A DNA stretch of 64,000 bases, taken from contig NC_133019.1 of the NCBI RefSeq assembly GCF_048564905.1, positions 9,652,501-9,716,500 on the forward strand. Direction: 5' to 3'. The notes under the pieces are model-generated. The model saw only the letters and a list, made by a program, of their open reading frames with translations, ran no database searches and was not told the DNA's origin. The first letter of the stretch is position 1. Each line of letters begins with the position of its first letter. Positions 10,840 through 22,695 of this stretch are shown here, piece by piece. The position numbers and the translations under genes were made by a program. This stretch comes from Vicugna pacos. Lineage: Eukaryota > Chordata > Mammalia > Artiodactyla > Camelidae.

Positions 10840-11900
10840 TTCCACACAGACCTATTGCTGGGCATTACGAGATACAAGGATGCTGACAACAGAGCAGGCT
10901 AGGTTCTCACAGGGACTGAACAATGCATCGCAAAGCAGAACAAGTCCAGCCATGAGTGTTGGGAGGAGGGATGGGTCTCCAGTGAAATGTCCAGGGAAGG
11001 TTCCACGGGGGAGGCGGGACCGAAGCTGGGTTCCGGAGGATGACGGAGCACTGACAGGTGGAAGTCATGTGAATGGAGGGCATCACAGGCAGGGTCAAGG
11101 GCAGAGTCCTCAGTGAGAAGGAACACGGCCCGTCCAGTGGCTAATGGATTGCCCTTGAGTAGGAGTCTGGGTTGTGCGGAGGGGTGCGAGGACACATGTA
11201 GAAAGATGACTTCGGGTCTGCATGGGCCTTGGATGCCAGGACGACGTAACTGTACATGATACCTACACAGGAGGGGAGCACTGAAGGTTTTAAAGACTTA
11301 AGGATGTGAGTGAAGACTATTAAGTGGTAAGATAGACAAGGTCTGGGAGTGAGGACAGACCCTCTCCTTGTATGAGATGCAGAGTCCTGGGCCGCGGTCC
11401 GGCTCAGGTGGATTGCAGAGAGCTGGAGAGGGTCAGGCTTGATGCCAGGCTGGGTGTGGGCACAGAAGGCAGGGTACCAGACCCTCGGAGCCTGAGCAGA
11501 CGACTGAAGATGGTGTCATCATGGCTATGGATGGCTTGGAAAGGGAGAGGTTTTGGAACATGTTGAATTTGAGGTGCTGGGGGGCAATCCAGGAGGGAAC
11601 ATCCGACTGAATGTTGAAAACGCGGAGCGAGGGCAAGGCTGGGTGGGGCAGAGATCGGGGGGCCTCTGTGTGGAGGTGGGCGCAGACGCTGCAGGATACG
11701 GGAGGCCCCCGACGGGGAAGCACTAAGGAAGCACAGCAGAAGGATGAGACCAGTCTTCGAGAGTGGGGAGAGGAAGACAAAGCAGAAGCTGCCAGAAAAG
11801 CTGAAAATCAGGGAAACATGGTCAAGGAGGAAGGGGTGTCCTGCAGGGGAATGCAGGCTTCCCACACAGGGAGAAGCAGGGCTGGGAACCCGTGACTGGG
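10840..11900 (-). repeat. L2 LINE, antisense, long diverged copy
   Basis: On the plus strand it reads as reversed L2: 'ctgggcattacgagatacaagg', later 'gagcactgaaggttttaaag', and 'gttttggaacatgttgaattt' followed by gaggtgctg. The last corresponds to the complement of the RT-region motif seen in sense orientation near 6.2 kb. Boundaries are uncertain and small gaps are likely. Confidence 0.5.
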
Positions 11901-13989
11901 TCACAGGTCACCGGAGACCTTCGAAGGCGGATTCGGGGTGGGGGCGGGGGAGAGGGCGGGACAGCCCTGCAGGGACTGGCAGTGAACGAGAGGTGCACGA
12001 GTGAGTGTGGATTTTTGAGAAGTTAGCAGACAAAGGAAGCAGGTCGCTGCTCCACCCCACTGCTACTGGTCACATCTGTCTCCAAACTTCAGCTCCCCAT
12101 CTGCAAAGAACAAGGCTGGAGGACCCCCAGGGTCCACCATCCCTTGATGGATGATTCCCTAAACTGAAGGGCAGCTCAAGGGCAGCAGGGAACAGGTAAG
12201 GTGGTGACGGTGGTGTCTTGGGATGGGAGGGACTGGACTATATGTGTAGATAGAGGACAGGGAGGGAGGAATCCCTTGAAAGGGAGAGATGAGAGAAGGA
12301 CAAAGGGGAGGTGCTAGTCGGCACAGCCAGGGCCCAGGAGAGGCAGGGTCCAGGTGAGCGTGAGGCTGGGAAGGGGGCCTGGGGCAAATTTACGGTGGAG
12401 AGCACGGATGTGGGCATAGAGAGGAGGTGAGGAGGCCAGAGGTGGGGGAACCATGCCAGCCAGCCCCCGAGTTGTGTCGGGGGCAGGCAGGAGGGAAGGC
12501 TTGGTGCGTGGGAAGGCTTGCTCGGGGGTGGGGGCGGAGTGAGCAGAGGTGAGCACAGGGCCTGTCGGCTGAGTCAGGAGGCTGAATGCAGGTGGACAGC
12601 TGGGAGCAGGGGCTGCAAGACAGCTGGACTTGGGGACCGGCAGGAGGTGAGACGGCTGAGCATCATGGTGGCGTCGATTCTAGAAGCTAAGAGAGGAAGT
12701 GCTGAAATGCTGGTTTGCTGAGCACAGGCTGGAGGGGGCTTGTGGGTGGGCGAAGGTGGAGAGCCAGCAGACCTGAGGTCACGAAGGGAGGAAGAGGGAC
12801 AGCGGTCTTGTGGGAGTGATGAAGTGGAAGAGGGGAAGGTCGGAGGTTCGGCGTCAGGAAGAGGGGGGTCCGAGTTGAAGGTGATGTGGTTCTGGTTCAC
12901 GATCAAGTGCACTGTCGTGTCAGTGCGATGGGACCAGGCTTCCTGCTCTCCTTACACACTGTCTTCCACTCAAGGGCTTCTCTCTGCCCTTCTTCTGCCT
13001 AACCTAACTCATCTCTGTCCTCGGGGTCCCACTGCCTCCTCTAATGCTGACCCATTTCTCAGAACTCCTCCTGCACTCACTCCAGGGCCTCAAACACTCA
13101 TCCTCCATCCTCCTCTTGTGCCTGCTCCCAGGTAGAACGTACATGGGGCCCGGGACCCACTCCTCCCTTTCTCTGGTGCCCCCGCCTGGCTCCCGCATTC
13201 AGCACTTGTGGATTGTATGAGTGAAAAGTGCTGAACTGGCCCCTCGGACCGGGCTGGGCTGGGGGTTTCCATGTCTGGGCTGGAAGGCCACGTCCCAGGG
13301 TATCTTTAACCATCCCAAGGAGTGTCACAAAATCCTTCTCCCCAGGCACTCTCTACTCAGGTTAATTTAAAATTCACCAACTTATTTAGAGTAAATAAAC
13401 CCAAGGCCAGTGTTGGAGGGAGGAGCGTGTGGGAAAGGTTGGGGCTCACTGGCATCTTGGAAAGTGTGGGGGCTAATTCTGTGTATTTGCTGGTATTCAC
13501 CAATAAATCCTTCCCAAGTCCCAACTGTACCCTGACGGGAGCAGAAACAACAGGGATGTGTGCTGAGTTTTAAGGGATAAATCAGACAGGATTACCATTT
13601 CCCAAGGATATATCCCACAAATGGTCACCAAGGATTAAATTGAGGTAATCATTCCTGGTAAGAATTACTGACGTGTACCAGCCATCTAAGACACATGCAC
13701 GAGAGAAGGTTCTTGTCTGAACTGTGCTTGCTGTGTTATTAAACGTCACCAGACACAAAAGTGTCCTTCCCCACCCTCTTGAGCACATGTGTGCATGCAC
13801 ACATAACACATAGGGTCAGAGTCTAGGAACACACACATTTCCCAGTCTAGGAACACAACCCTGTGGTCTCAGTATCACTGTGGGTCGATGTCAAAGCACA
13901 GAGCCTGGTCCAATTCCAGACCCAGAAGGGCAGGAAGTACACCCCAGCAATGTCCCCATCTCCCTCTCTCAAACTCTTGCTGGCTTATG

Positions 13990-14720
13990 AGGAATTCCTT
14001 CATTCAAATTCTAGTAATCAAGCTCTTACTTTGTGTTAGGCACCCTGATCTTTCAGGAGCCCTCACTCTGGAAGGGGAGGTAGAGCTATAAATGACAATC
14101 TCTCATACGAGAAATGTCACAACAGAGGAGTGTACGAAATGCTAGAGACAGAGAGAGGGCAGGAGGCAACTAGGGAAGACTTCACGGAACAGGTGACATC
14201 TGAGCAGAGCTCTGAAGGGTGCAGAAGTATTTCCAGTTGGAAACAGGAATTAGGGGAGAGGGTATTCTGTGCAGAGGGAACAGCATGTACAGAGGCAGGG
14301 AACAGCATGTACAGAGTCAGGGAACAGCATGAGACGGTGAGGAGGTGCTGGGCCATCCAGTATGCACAGAGAGGAAGCAGGAACAGCGGGCTAGGCCTGA
14401 TGATTAGGGGTTTATCTTCCAAGTTCAGGGCGGGTGGGCCCTGGGCAGCACCGAAGGGCTGTAGGTAAGGAAATGACAGGACATTCTGCTTTCAGAAGGA
14501 CCGCGCTGCCAGAGAGGGGGATAGGGAGGTACAGACCAAGCAAGTGAGAAGCCTTGAGGGGCCCTTTGAGGCCTTGAGGCCTTCGAGGAGGCCACACCGC
14601 AGCTCTGGTGAAGAGGTGGTTGGGCCCAAGTTAGGCCAGGAGCTTAAAGATGGACAGCAGGGGACAGACTCAGAATGGCTTTCAGTGCCAGAGAGGACAG
14701 TGGGAGGAAGGGTCCAGTCG
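13990..14720 (-). repeat. L2 LINE, antisense
   Basis: Begins 'gaattccttcattcaaattc' and 'tttgtgttaggcaccctgat'. It continues with ggaagacttcacggaacagg, tgacatctgagcagagctc and ctgtgcagagggaacagc, the complement of the L2 3' region in order. It includes a small internal tandem duplication. Confidence 0.7.
14278..14333. repeat. 22-bp tandem repeat, about 2.5 units
   Basis: Units start at 14278, 14300 and 14322, each beginning gaacagcatg. The first two differ by one base or two. The repeat lies inside the antisense L2 copy and arose by local duplication of L2 sequence. Confidence 0.85.
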
Positions 14721-15889
14721 TCACGCTGTGTGCTGTCCCCTCGGCCAGGACTGCAGCTCACCATGGCCCCAGCTCAGCCAGGCTCTCCTAGATCTCAGCT
14801 GGTATGGCGTCACCAGCCCCTTTGAATCTTGCTGACATGCTCACACTGGTTCAGATGAGAGATGGCTGGAGCAGAGATGGGGAGTGACGAACGCCCTGGG
14901 AGTGGGGCCGCCCTCCCCATCCTTGGCTCAGACTTCTCCCTCTGCCTGGAATGTTCCTTCACAGACAGCCGCTTGGCTGTCATCTGCTCAGATCTGCCCT
15001 TCTCAGTGGGGCTGGCACTCCCCCTCGCCTTCCCCAGATCTGCCTATTCCGGAACACTTAAAACAGTGCGCAGCACACAATAGGGTCCCCCTTCCCCACA
15101 ATATCCACTGAAGGAGTGATAGAACATATTCAGGGACCCCCTGTCTCATACCAAGCAAATGAAGGGAAAATAGACGAGCCTGGCATTCAAGTTCCTGTGC
15201 ACTTTGGACCCAAGCCACTCTCCTGGCTTCATGTCTTTCCCCTCTACCAATGCCCATTTCCCGGAAACCGGCGCTCCTCGGCACTTCCTGAGTGCCTGAC
15301 GACGCTCTCCCTCATTCACCTCTGCCTCCCCATATCTCCCTGTCTTTGGTGGCCCATCCTCCACGTCCCTCTTCTCTGAAGGCTTCGCTGACCTCCTGGA
15401 TGGGACGGGACTGTTCTTCCCTTCAATGCCCACTGGGCTACGCGTGCGCCTCCTTCCTGGCTTTCGTGCCCCTTGGCTTACAGTAGGTCAGTAATTCTGG
15501 TCCCAGGCTCCTGGGCCCTGGGGGTTCGTGGGGGTAGTGATGGTGGTCCCTGACCTCTTTTCATTATCTGGAAAGCCTGAAACGGTCACATTTCTAGACT
15601 TGCACAGTTAGCAATGATAAGGCTGAACCGGCCAACTGAAAAGTCAAATCTCTGTTTGGGGCTGGAATTCTATCAGCGTGGCCACTCTGGTCATCTCCTG
15701 CTGATAAGATGCTGGGCCAGGCAGGCAAATATGGTTTCGATCTGTTAAAAGGAAGTTGGGGGAGGGGGACAAACTATTCCTTAGCAAATTACAGCAAACT
15801 ATATATTATTGCTTAATAGATGTAGTTGGTTTAATTGACAAATCTTTTAAAATATGAGATCTTCAGGTGTGGGGAGGAAGAAGACCTTG

Positions 15890-16035
15890 GCCATGAATGT
15901 ACTTGACTCGTGCCATCTGCTAAGTTACAGCCTCTTCGAGGACAGAGACTGAGTCTTCCTCATCTTGGTGACTCCAGGGATGAGCAGGAAGGAAGCCCCA
16001 GTGCCTGGCGCACAGGCGGAAGGGCTTGCTAATTG
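15890..16035 (+). repeat. L2 LINE 3' end
   Basis: Contains 'cctcttcgaggacagagact', then 'ccagtgcctggcgcacagg' in degenerate L2 order. It ends about 500 bases from the exon at 16530. Confidence 0.5.
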
Positions 16036-16529
16036 TCAAAGAGAATTGAATCAGATAAAAAAGGCAGATGGGCCCTTGCTCTAGAGATTGAGAACAGTCT
16101 TTTGATCATCTGGCCATGAAAACCCACCGAAATTCAGGTGTCCACTGGCAGGGGTGGGGGCAGAGGGAGGAATTTGTACATGAAGGTACCAGCAAAGTAG
16201 GCTGTTGTGAAGAGCTGGGGCCACCCCGGTGGACTTCTCCCACCTGAGTCATAAGGTGCCCTTCCCTTGGCCACGCACAGCTGCCCCGGGAAGAGGCATC
16301 CACCAGCTGTGGGGTTTCTCCACCCCACCCCTCTTCCCCAGCTCTTTGGAACTCATCAGATATTTCCATATGAAATAGCAACTTGAGTTTAATTACACTG
16401 TCATAAATTGGCCTCGGGGTTGTGATTAGCCCTCCACCTTCTGTTCACTGGGAGGCTGTGAGCACTGAGGGATGGAGGGGGAACCCTGGGGAGCGGCAGC
16501 TGGGAGGCCCTGGGGGGGCCCCTGCTTAC

Positions 16530-16637
16530 CAGGATGGTGGTGACGACCAGGGTGGTGTTGAAGAGACTGTCGGAGATGTTGGAGGCGTAGAGGCGGCTGT
16601 CCATGCTGAGGCCATCCGCCACGTGCCACTGGCCAAT
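16530..16637 (-). CDS. GRIK4: GRIK4 exon: linker into the ligand-binding domain
   Basis: Encodes 36 residues beginning [13 protein letters not shown] and ending [12 protein letters not shown]. They connect the amino-terminal domain to segment S1; the VVTTIL strand opens the glutamate-binding fold and continues directly into ENPYLML of the next exon. Two N-glycosylation sequons are present (NIS at exon residue 20, NTT at 27). Compared with human GRIK4 from memory there are three conservative or tolerated differences: Asp for Glu in VADG, Arg for His in DSRL, Ser for Thr in ISDS. The acceptor cttctcag|ATTGGC follows a long pyrimidine tract, and the donor is CTG|gtaagc. Length is 108 nt, phase 0 at both ends. 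Confidence 0.97.
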
Positions 16638-17204
16638 CTGAGAAGACCAAGGAGAGAGTCTGGGAAGGGGTGGGGGAAGGAGGCGGCTGGGGAGCTGGGC
16701 TGCTGAGGTCCTGCAGGCCGCCAGGCTTGGGGCAGCCGAGAGGCCAGTCCCCTGAATCCGGCTGGGCCGCATGGAAACCAGAGAAGGACGGATGATGCGG
16801 TGTGTGGAGCAGAGCGGCTGGGCTTGGGCAGGGTTCTTGTGACGTAGGGCAGGGTGGGCAGTCAGGGAAGGGTGGGGAGACCTGAGGGGACGGGAAGACT
16901 TAAGAGACGAGGAAGAGGGAAATGGAGAAAGAAAACAGGAACGGGCTGCAGTCCGGGGACGTGCTCTCACGTGGAGGGGACGGGAGCACGTGCACCTGCG
17001 CCATCTTGAGGCAGGACTGAGCCGCGCAGCCCTTCTGCTCCAGGCCGCCCTCGGTCACCCTCACCGTCTCCGTAAGAGTCAGAACGGCTACGAGAGAGAA
17101 CGGCATACACGAGACTCCTTGACGAAAGTTTGCCGAATGATTCAGTGCGTGGATGAACAGAGGGGGAAGGAAGCCCCAGGTCCTAGTCCTGGTGGGTCCC
17201 CTTG

Positions 17205-17280
17205 CTGGCTGCGAGAACTTAGGCCAATTACTTGAATCTTTCCAAGTCTCAGTTTCCCCAGCTGTTTTCCCCAGTGTTTG
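17205..17280 (+). repeat. MIR SINE fragment
   Basis: Contains 'gctggctgcgagaacttagg', ccaattacttgaatctttcc and aagtctcagtttcccc, the MIR core. Confidence 0.65.
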
Positions 17281-17339
17281 CCCTGCCTCCTTCTCAGAGC
17301 CAACTGACATCACAGATGTGCCAGTTTGATGTTACATTA

Positions 17340-17490
17340 TTCAGCTAGACCCAGGCACATGGATCTCGACTGCATAACCCCGGAAGGGTTACTGAACCTC
17401 TCTGAACATGTTTCCTCATCTGTAAAATGGGAATAACAGAAACTTCATTGTGAGGATGTAGTTAAGCTGAGACTCAAGAATAAATGCTCT
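17340..17490 (+). repeat. MIR SINE
   Basis: Contains gttactgaacctctctgaa, tttcctcatctgtaaaatgg and 'tgtgaggatgtagttaagc', MIR core and 3' region in order. Confidence 0.8.
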
Positions 17491-18239
17491 TTTCCTTTCT
17501 CTGTTCTATCATCTTATCTTCTAGGGGGAAAAAATCCACAACTTACTCAGTTCCCCATTCTAGAAAGTCACCTAAATCGAAACTCAACATCATCGGGTTT
17601 TTAGATGGTTTGTTTTCCCAGTGGAACCCTTTTTATAACTACACATACGTGTGTGCAATACCAATATATTTCTGTTAGCTGGAGCCCCTGGCAAATCTTT
17701 CTGGGGCTGAGTGTTGGAGGTGGGCAGCCAGGAGAGACGGCTGACAGCTGGCTGGAAACTCAATGAAATGCACACACCCGCCTCTGCCAGGCATCTCCGG
17801 GCACCAGCAGCAGCTTCCCTGGAAAACCCTCACAAGTTCCCAGGATGCCATGTGGCTCTACCCACCAGGGCTGGGCTCTGGGCTCTTTTTGTGGAAGGTC
17901 CAACCACAATGGAGCCATGTCTCACCTCTGGCCCCCACATCCCCACCCCAGGGCCAGAGGATTGAGAGTCCTGGGGAGCAGTAACCATCTCCCCGACGTC
18001 ATGGTCCAGAGTTTGAGGGGGAGGGGGCCAAGCTGGACCCCTCCAGCTCCAGGCAAGAGCTTGATCGTCTCTGAAAGTGAGCCTTTCATCTGCCAGCAGG
18101 GAGATAATCAAAACCTCCTCTCTGAGCCTCAGCGAGCACGCCACCTGGAGGGGGCTGGGCAGCTTTCTCCACTTCTGGGACAGCAGAAGAATGATGTACA
18201 CACTCCCGTTCATTTTCATTTACAAGCAGTGTCTCCTGC

Positions 18240-18375
18240 ATAGCCACCTGGGAAGCCCCATGTGACAGACAAAGGGACAGACACCAAGATTAAAGAGCTC
18301 ACTCAGCTTGTCTGAGGCCACCTCCCATCAGCTGAGACGCCTGGAGCTCTAACCCCTGTGCCCTGAGCACCGGTT
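18240..18375 (-). repeat. MIR SINE (diverged)
   Basis: Contains 'agattaaagagctcactcagc' and 'ctgaggccacctcccatcagc', then a run like ctctaacccctgtgccctg. It resembles reversed MIR core and head with considerable decay. Confidence 0.45.
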
Positions 18376-18824
18376 GAGTCTTCTTAAGGAAGCCTCTGTG
18401 GCCATCCTGCCTGGCTCTCCAGTGTCCTACTGCACGTTGTGTTTACTTATCTGTCTCCCCCACCAGCCTGCGAGGGGCTGACCTACTCATGCTCACACCT
18501 GAGCATGAGGGGCCGGTACCCGGAGGCAGGGGAAGCCATCATCTCCTATCAGCTGACTGCTGCTGTGGGTGAGACGTGGGCAGGAGGCAGGGGAGCCCCC
18601 TCGGGCTCTGGGAGTGCCTGCTGTCTCTCAGAGGGACTAGCCAGGTCAAGGTATTGCCTGAGCTTCCCCTCCTCCCCTCTCTCTGCAGGGAAGAGGGGTG
18701 GGGAGCATGAGGGGCGAGCTGCTAGGGGAACTGAAAGGGCAACAAGAGGCACGGGACACCCGGTGTGGAGATGTGTTCCATCATCTCTGACTTCTCCCAC
18801 CACCCCTGGGGAGCAGTGATGGCG

Positions 18825-18955
18825 TTTTTACATTACTCATGAGGAAACTGAGGCTCAGAGGTTCAACGGCTTGCCCAAGGTGGTACACAGGCTGGAACCC
18901 AGAGCTGTCTGACTCCTGAATCCAAGATCTTTCCCGTCTCTGCTGCTATCCCTTG
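18825..18955 (-). repeat. MIR SINE
   Basis: Contains catgaggaaactgaggctca, cttgcccaaggtggtaca and gctgtctgactcctgaatc, a clear reverse-strand MIR. Confidence 0.85.
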
Positions 18956-20164
18956 AAGGGCGGATGGCCATGCCCTCCACATAAGCAGGCCTGGCCCAAC
19001 CAGAGAAAGGCTGCAAGGGACCTCAGCCCCCCAGCAAGAATCCCGCACACAGCTCTTTACTCCTGAACCCTTACATCCACAAAGCCAGGTGAAATGAGGC
19101 TATTTCCCTGTCTCTGAAGCGGCTAGAACTGGCTCCTGGTGGTCTCCAAGGATGGGAAGGGCTGGTTTTGGACAGAGGACGTAAAGAACAATTGGGCCAG
19201 ATGTTAGCATCTGGATATTTGGGACAGGACTGGACTTCTTAGAGTCCTGCCCCCCTAAACACGCACTTCACACTGACAGGGCCAGCAAGACCTCATTCCT
19301 TCCCCCCAAATTTCCCACCCTGTTCTCGAGGGACCCAATCCTCACTAATCGCCTGCCTCAGCCCCAGACTCCCTGGCTGACCCAAACCACAAGACAGGTT
19401 CCCACAAAAGCCGAGGATAGAAATGATTTACCCAGAGCCAGATCCAACAGCCTGAGCAATGTCCCCCACCCACCTCCCACCTCTGGAGACATGGCAAGGA
19501 GACTAATTAGTCCCCAGGCTCTAGTCAGGAAATGATTCTCCCACCCACCATCCCATTAGCCCCAAGAAATTAATAAACTCATCAGATCCAACAAAGCAGC
19601 TTGGCAGCTATTACTCAGTGCAATCTAATTGCAGAAAGGCAGTGGGAGGGAGAGCGAGAGACAGAGCCAGGTGCCCTGGGATCCAGGCTGATTGCCCCAC
19701 CCAGCGGGCACCTTCCAGGCCACACACATGCCAGGGGCAGGCAGGATACATAGCTCTCATCACTGACAATCTGCGGCTCTGCCTGCAGCCAAATTCCCTT
19801 GCTCCACCCCGCTGACACCTGCCCCCAAACCTCCTGCAGGAACAGCTGTTTTGTAAGCCTTTTCCACATGCCCACATGTGCAGGCTTGATTATGCTTCAA
19901 ATAATGTCCTTCTGGGGCCCTCTCTTGGCACTTCCTGTCTCTCCCATGGGCTCTGCCTTTCCACCAGTTTCGAGACCCCAGGGGCTGCAGTGAAAGGAGG
20001 AGAGGGCGTGCATGTGGACACCACCACTGCTAGCCTACACAGCACCTTAATGCAGGTAAAGGCTCCCCCTGGGCTGATGTGGCCCTGCGGGCGCACAGCC
20101 GGGCATGTGGATGCTCCACTTGCCAGTGAGCATCACGGTCCGCATCACAGACACAGTCACCCCA

Positions 20165-20355
20165 CAGCTGGAAGACCTGAGTTTTACTTGCTTCTCTGTT
20201 TATGAGCTGTGTGACCCTGAGTCACAATCCCTCTGAGCCTCAGTTTCCCCATCTACAAAATGGGGATTAAAATAGCCATGATTCCCTCATAAGGTTCTTA
20301 AGGAGATTAAGTCAGATGGTATAGGTGCAGAGAACCAGGCAAGCATTCACGGAAT
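20165..20355 (+). repeat. MIR SINE
   Basis: Contains gagctgtgtgaccctgagtc, ctctgagcctcagtttcccc, atctacaaaatggggatt and a degraded 3' part, near full length. Confidence 0.9.
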
Positions 20356-20431
20356 TTGTCATGCCATCATCTGAGACAGAAGGTGGGATCGCTTCCGTGC
20401 CCCACACTTGGCACTGCAGACGTTATTAGAC

Positions 20432-20580
20432 TAGACCTGAGTCTCAAGGTTTTGGTTCCTGGACCAGCAACGTCAGCACCAGAAATGCAAATTCCCAGGC
20501 CCAGGCTGACTGCACCCGACACCCCAGGTGCAGAGGCCCACAGCACGAATTCCAGGGGTTCTGATGCAGCCTGGATTAGA
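20432..20580 (-). repeat. MER5-type hAT-Charlie element
   Basis: Contains ttcctggaccagcaacgtca, gaaatgcaaattcccagg, a gcccacagca segment and ggggttctgatgcagcc. This is the order of the reverse strand of MER5A, with a central deletion. Small non-autonomous DNA transposon relic. Confidence 0.7.
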
Positions 20581-22317
20581 GCAGCGCGAAGAGCGGCTCT
20601 GACCACAAACACGGGGACAGGGAGGGGCAGGCGTGCAGGAGTGGACAGTGGCTGAAGGCCCAAAGGGCTCTCTGGGAAAAAAGGCCCTGACTCGTTTGAT
20701 TTGCCAATTTCTGCAGTATAAACACTCCCAACCATGGCTGATGTCAAGCTGCCAGCATGTCACAGGACATCGCGTTGGGAAGAGAAGTGCACGATGGGAT
20801 CTCGCTAGCCGGGGTGCCACCGGATTGCATACGAATCTCACGGCCACCCTACTTTATTAGTAAGGAAAGGAAAGTCCACATAAGGTAATAATTTACCCAA
20901 GTCACAGAGCTGGTAGGTAGGAAAAAAAACCGGATTCAAAACAAGGTCAATGTGCTGCGTAATTGAGATCATGATGTGGAAAACAAATGTGGATCACACT
21001 CCTGAGTCCTTGCTCTTAGAAAGCAACTGATGAAAGAAGTCTTTTGTCAAATGTGAAAATTCAGGCCAACATAACTGACAGGGGATGCGTCTGCACATGC
21101 ACAGAAAGTATCCTTTATCCAACATCCCCAAAGGACACAGAATACATACGAATTAAAAATAATCTTACTCCTTTAAGCACTAACACATAGGGGATTTAAT
21201 TATTTATTTGAAAGTAGTATTTCCCAAAATTCTTTCATAGGAAATTAAACTTTCTGCTGTCCCCCTACGCAGAGGGGACACCTTTACCTTCATACAGTGT
21301 CACCACCACGAAGCCAGTTACTACACTGTCTGCTCACTGGTTATTGAAACGTGGCGTCTTCTTCCGCTCATTTCTGTGCTTTCATAAGTTACTTTGTCTA
21401 CTTTTCATAGTGTTTCTTTTCTCACTGTGGACTGTCACTTTCGACTGCTCTCACGACAGCTGTGTCGAAGAGCCCTTGTCCTTCCAGCAGCTGTGTTGGG
21501 AGCCCTGGGTGAGTCACCGGGAGATGGAGGTTGAAAGAATTACTGGAAGGAAAGCACAGATAAGGCCTGATGGGCCGAGGGGGTTTAGTGAACAGGCTCT
21601 GTGACACTGATGTGGGCAACCCGTGGTCCCTCAGAGGGGCAACTGCTGTACCACTGAACGAGTGTCAGAGACTTGCGTTTGGTCTGCTGAGTGACCCTGC
21701 GTCAGCGTAAGCAAGCTGGTCACTCCCTCAGCAACACACCGTGAGCAATGCTTGCCCAGGGGTCCTGACCACAGGCGTCCTCTGCTGCTTCCTGAAAGAG
21801 CTGGTTGTGGGTCACCTGCAGTCTGGAGACTCGCATTAGCATCCAACACCTCGTCCATAGGGCTGGGTGATGCTGAGCAAGTCAGTTAATGTTCCCGAGC
21901 CTCACCCTTCCCTGGCCTCCACCCTAGTCCAAATTCCCACTGAACCTGCCTGGACTAGGATCCTAGGACCTCTCCTGGTTCTGTTCTCCAGACAACAGCA
22001 ACCAGCTGCCTCTAAAAAGCTCAAATATGATCACACCAACCCCTGGTGAAAACTCTTCAATTCTTTTCCCACTTCGGTTGAAGGACAGAGACCAAAATCC
22101 TTAACACAGTCCACCAGGCCCAGCGAGGCCCGGCCGCGGGCCTCTCCCCATGTTCATCTCACAGCCCAGCTTCTCCAGCTTTATCTGTGCTCCGGTCACA
22201 ACTACGTGTTCCAGTGCAGCAAGCTCCTTCCTGCCCGGGTCTCTGTGCGCGCCATTTCCTGTCTGGAAGTCTCCTTGCTGCACGGCCCCCTGACCCCCAG
22301 CCCTATTTCAGCTAGTT

Positions 22318-22617
22318 CAGGGGTTGGCAAACCACGGACTGTGGGCTCCATCCGGCCCGCTGCCTGTTGCAGGAAATAGTTTTATTGGAACACAGCCACG
22401 CCCGTTCACTGATGTGCTGTCTGACTGCGTTCATCTACAACAGGAAAGCTGCGAAGTCTAAATGTTTACTCTCTGGGCTTGTTTTGTAGAAGTTTTCCAG
22501 GGGGGAGGGTATAGCTCAAGTGGTAGAGTGCGTGCTTAGCATGCACGAGGTCCACGGTTCAATCCCCAGCACCCCTTCTAAAAATAACTAATAAAATCTA
22601 ATTACCTTCCCCCTGCA

Positions 22618-22677
<60 letters not shown>

Positions 22678-22695
22678 GAAGTTTTCTAAACCCTG
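22318..22695 (+). mobile_element. Non-autonomous hAT-type DNA transposon, interrupted by a SINE
   Basis: Begins caggggttggcaaaccacgg and ends, after the SINE, ttttctaaaccctg, which are matching terminal inverted repeats. Between them are ccatccggcccgctgcctg and ttttattggaacacagccac, hallmarks of a common mammalian hAT family. The 8-base flanks agctagtt and gtccagtt agree at 6 of 8 positions, consistent with an old hAT target duplication. I do not assign the exact family name. Confidence 0.75.
22500..22676 (+). mobile_element. Vic-1-type camelid SINE, copy 1, with (AAT)n tail
   Basis: tRNA-derived head with a polymerase III A box (tatagctcaagtgg) and B box (ggttcaatcc), a short body, and a tail expanded to about 20 AAT units (22617-22676). 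Flanked by agaagttttcca (22488-22499) and agaagttttcta (22677-22688), a 12-base target duplication with one mismatch. It is inserted inside the hAT element. The head matches tRNA-Ala-derived Vic-1, known from camelids. Confidence 0.9.

Larger units (their letters stand above)
10566..16529 (-). other. GRIK4: GRIK4 intron
   Basis: 5964-base phase-0 intron between the exons at 16530-16637 and 10362-10565. It is dominated by purine-rich antisense L2 remains (10.84-11.9 kb and 13.99-14.7 kb). The G-rich stretch 12.0-12.9 kb may be further L2 but is too diverged to assign. An AT-rich stretch at 15770-15870 contains several TAAT-type motifs. I recognise nothing in 12900-13900 or 15100-15850. Confidence 0.9.

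Noticed and set aside
11404-11904. 166-residue minus-strand frame, Pro/Ser-rich
   Set aside because: Lies within an antisense L2 relic; no LINE protein motif is preserved in this frame and no host domain is seen.
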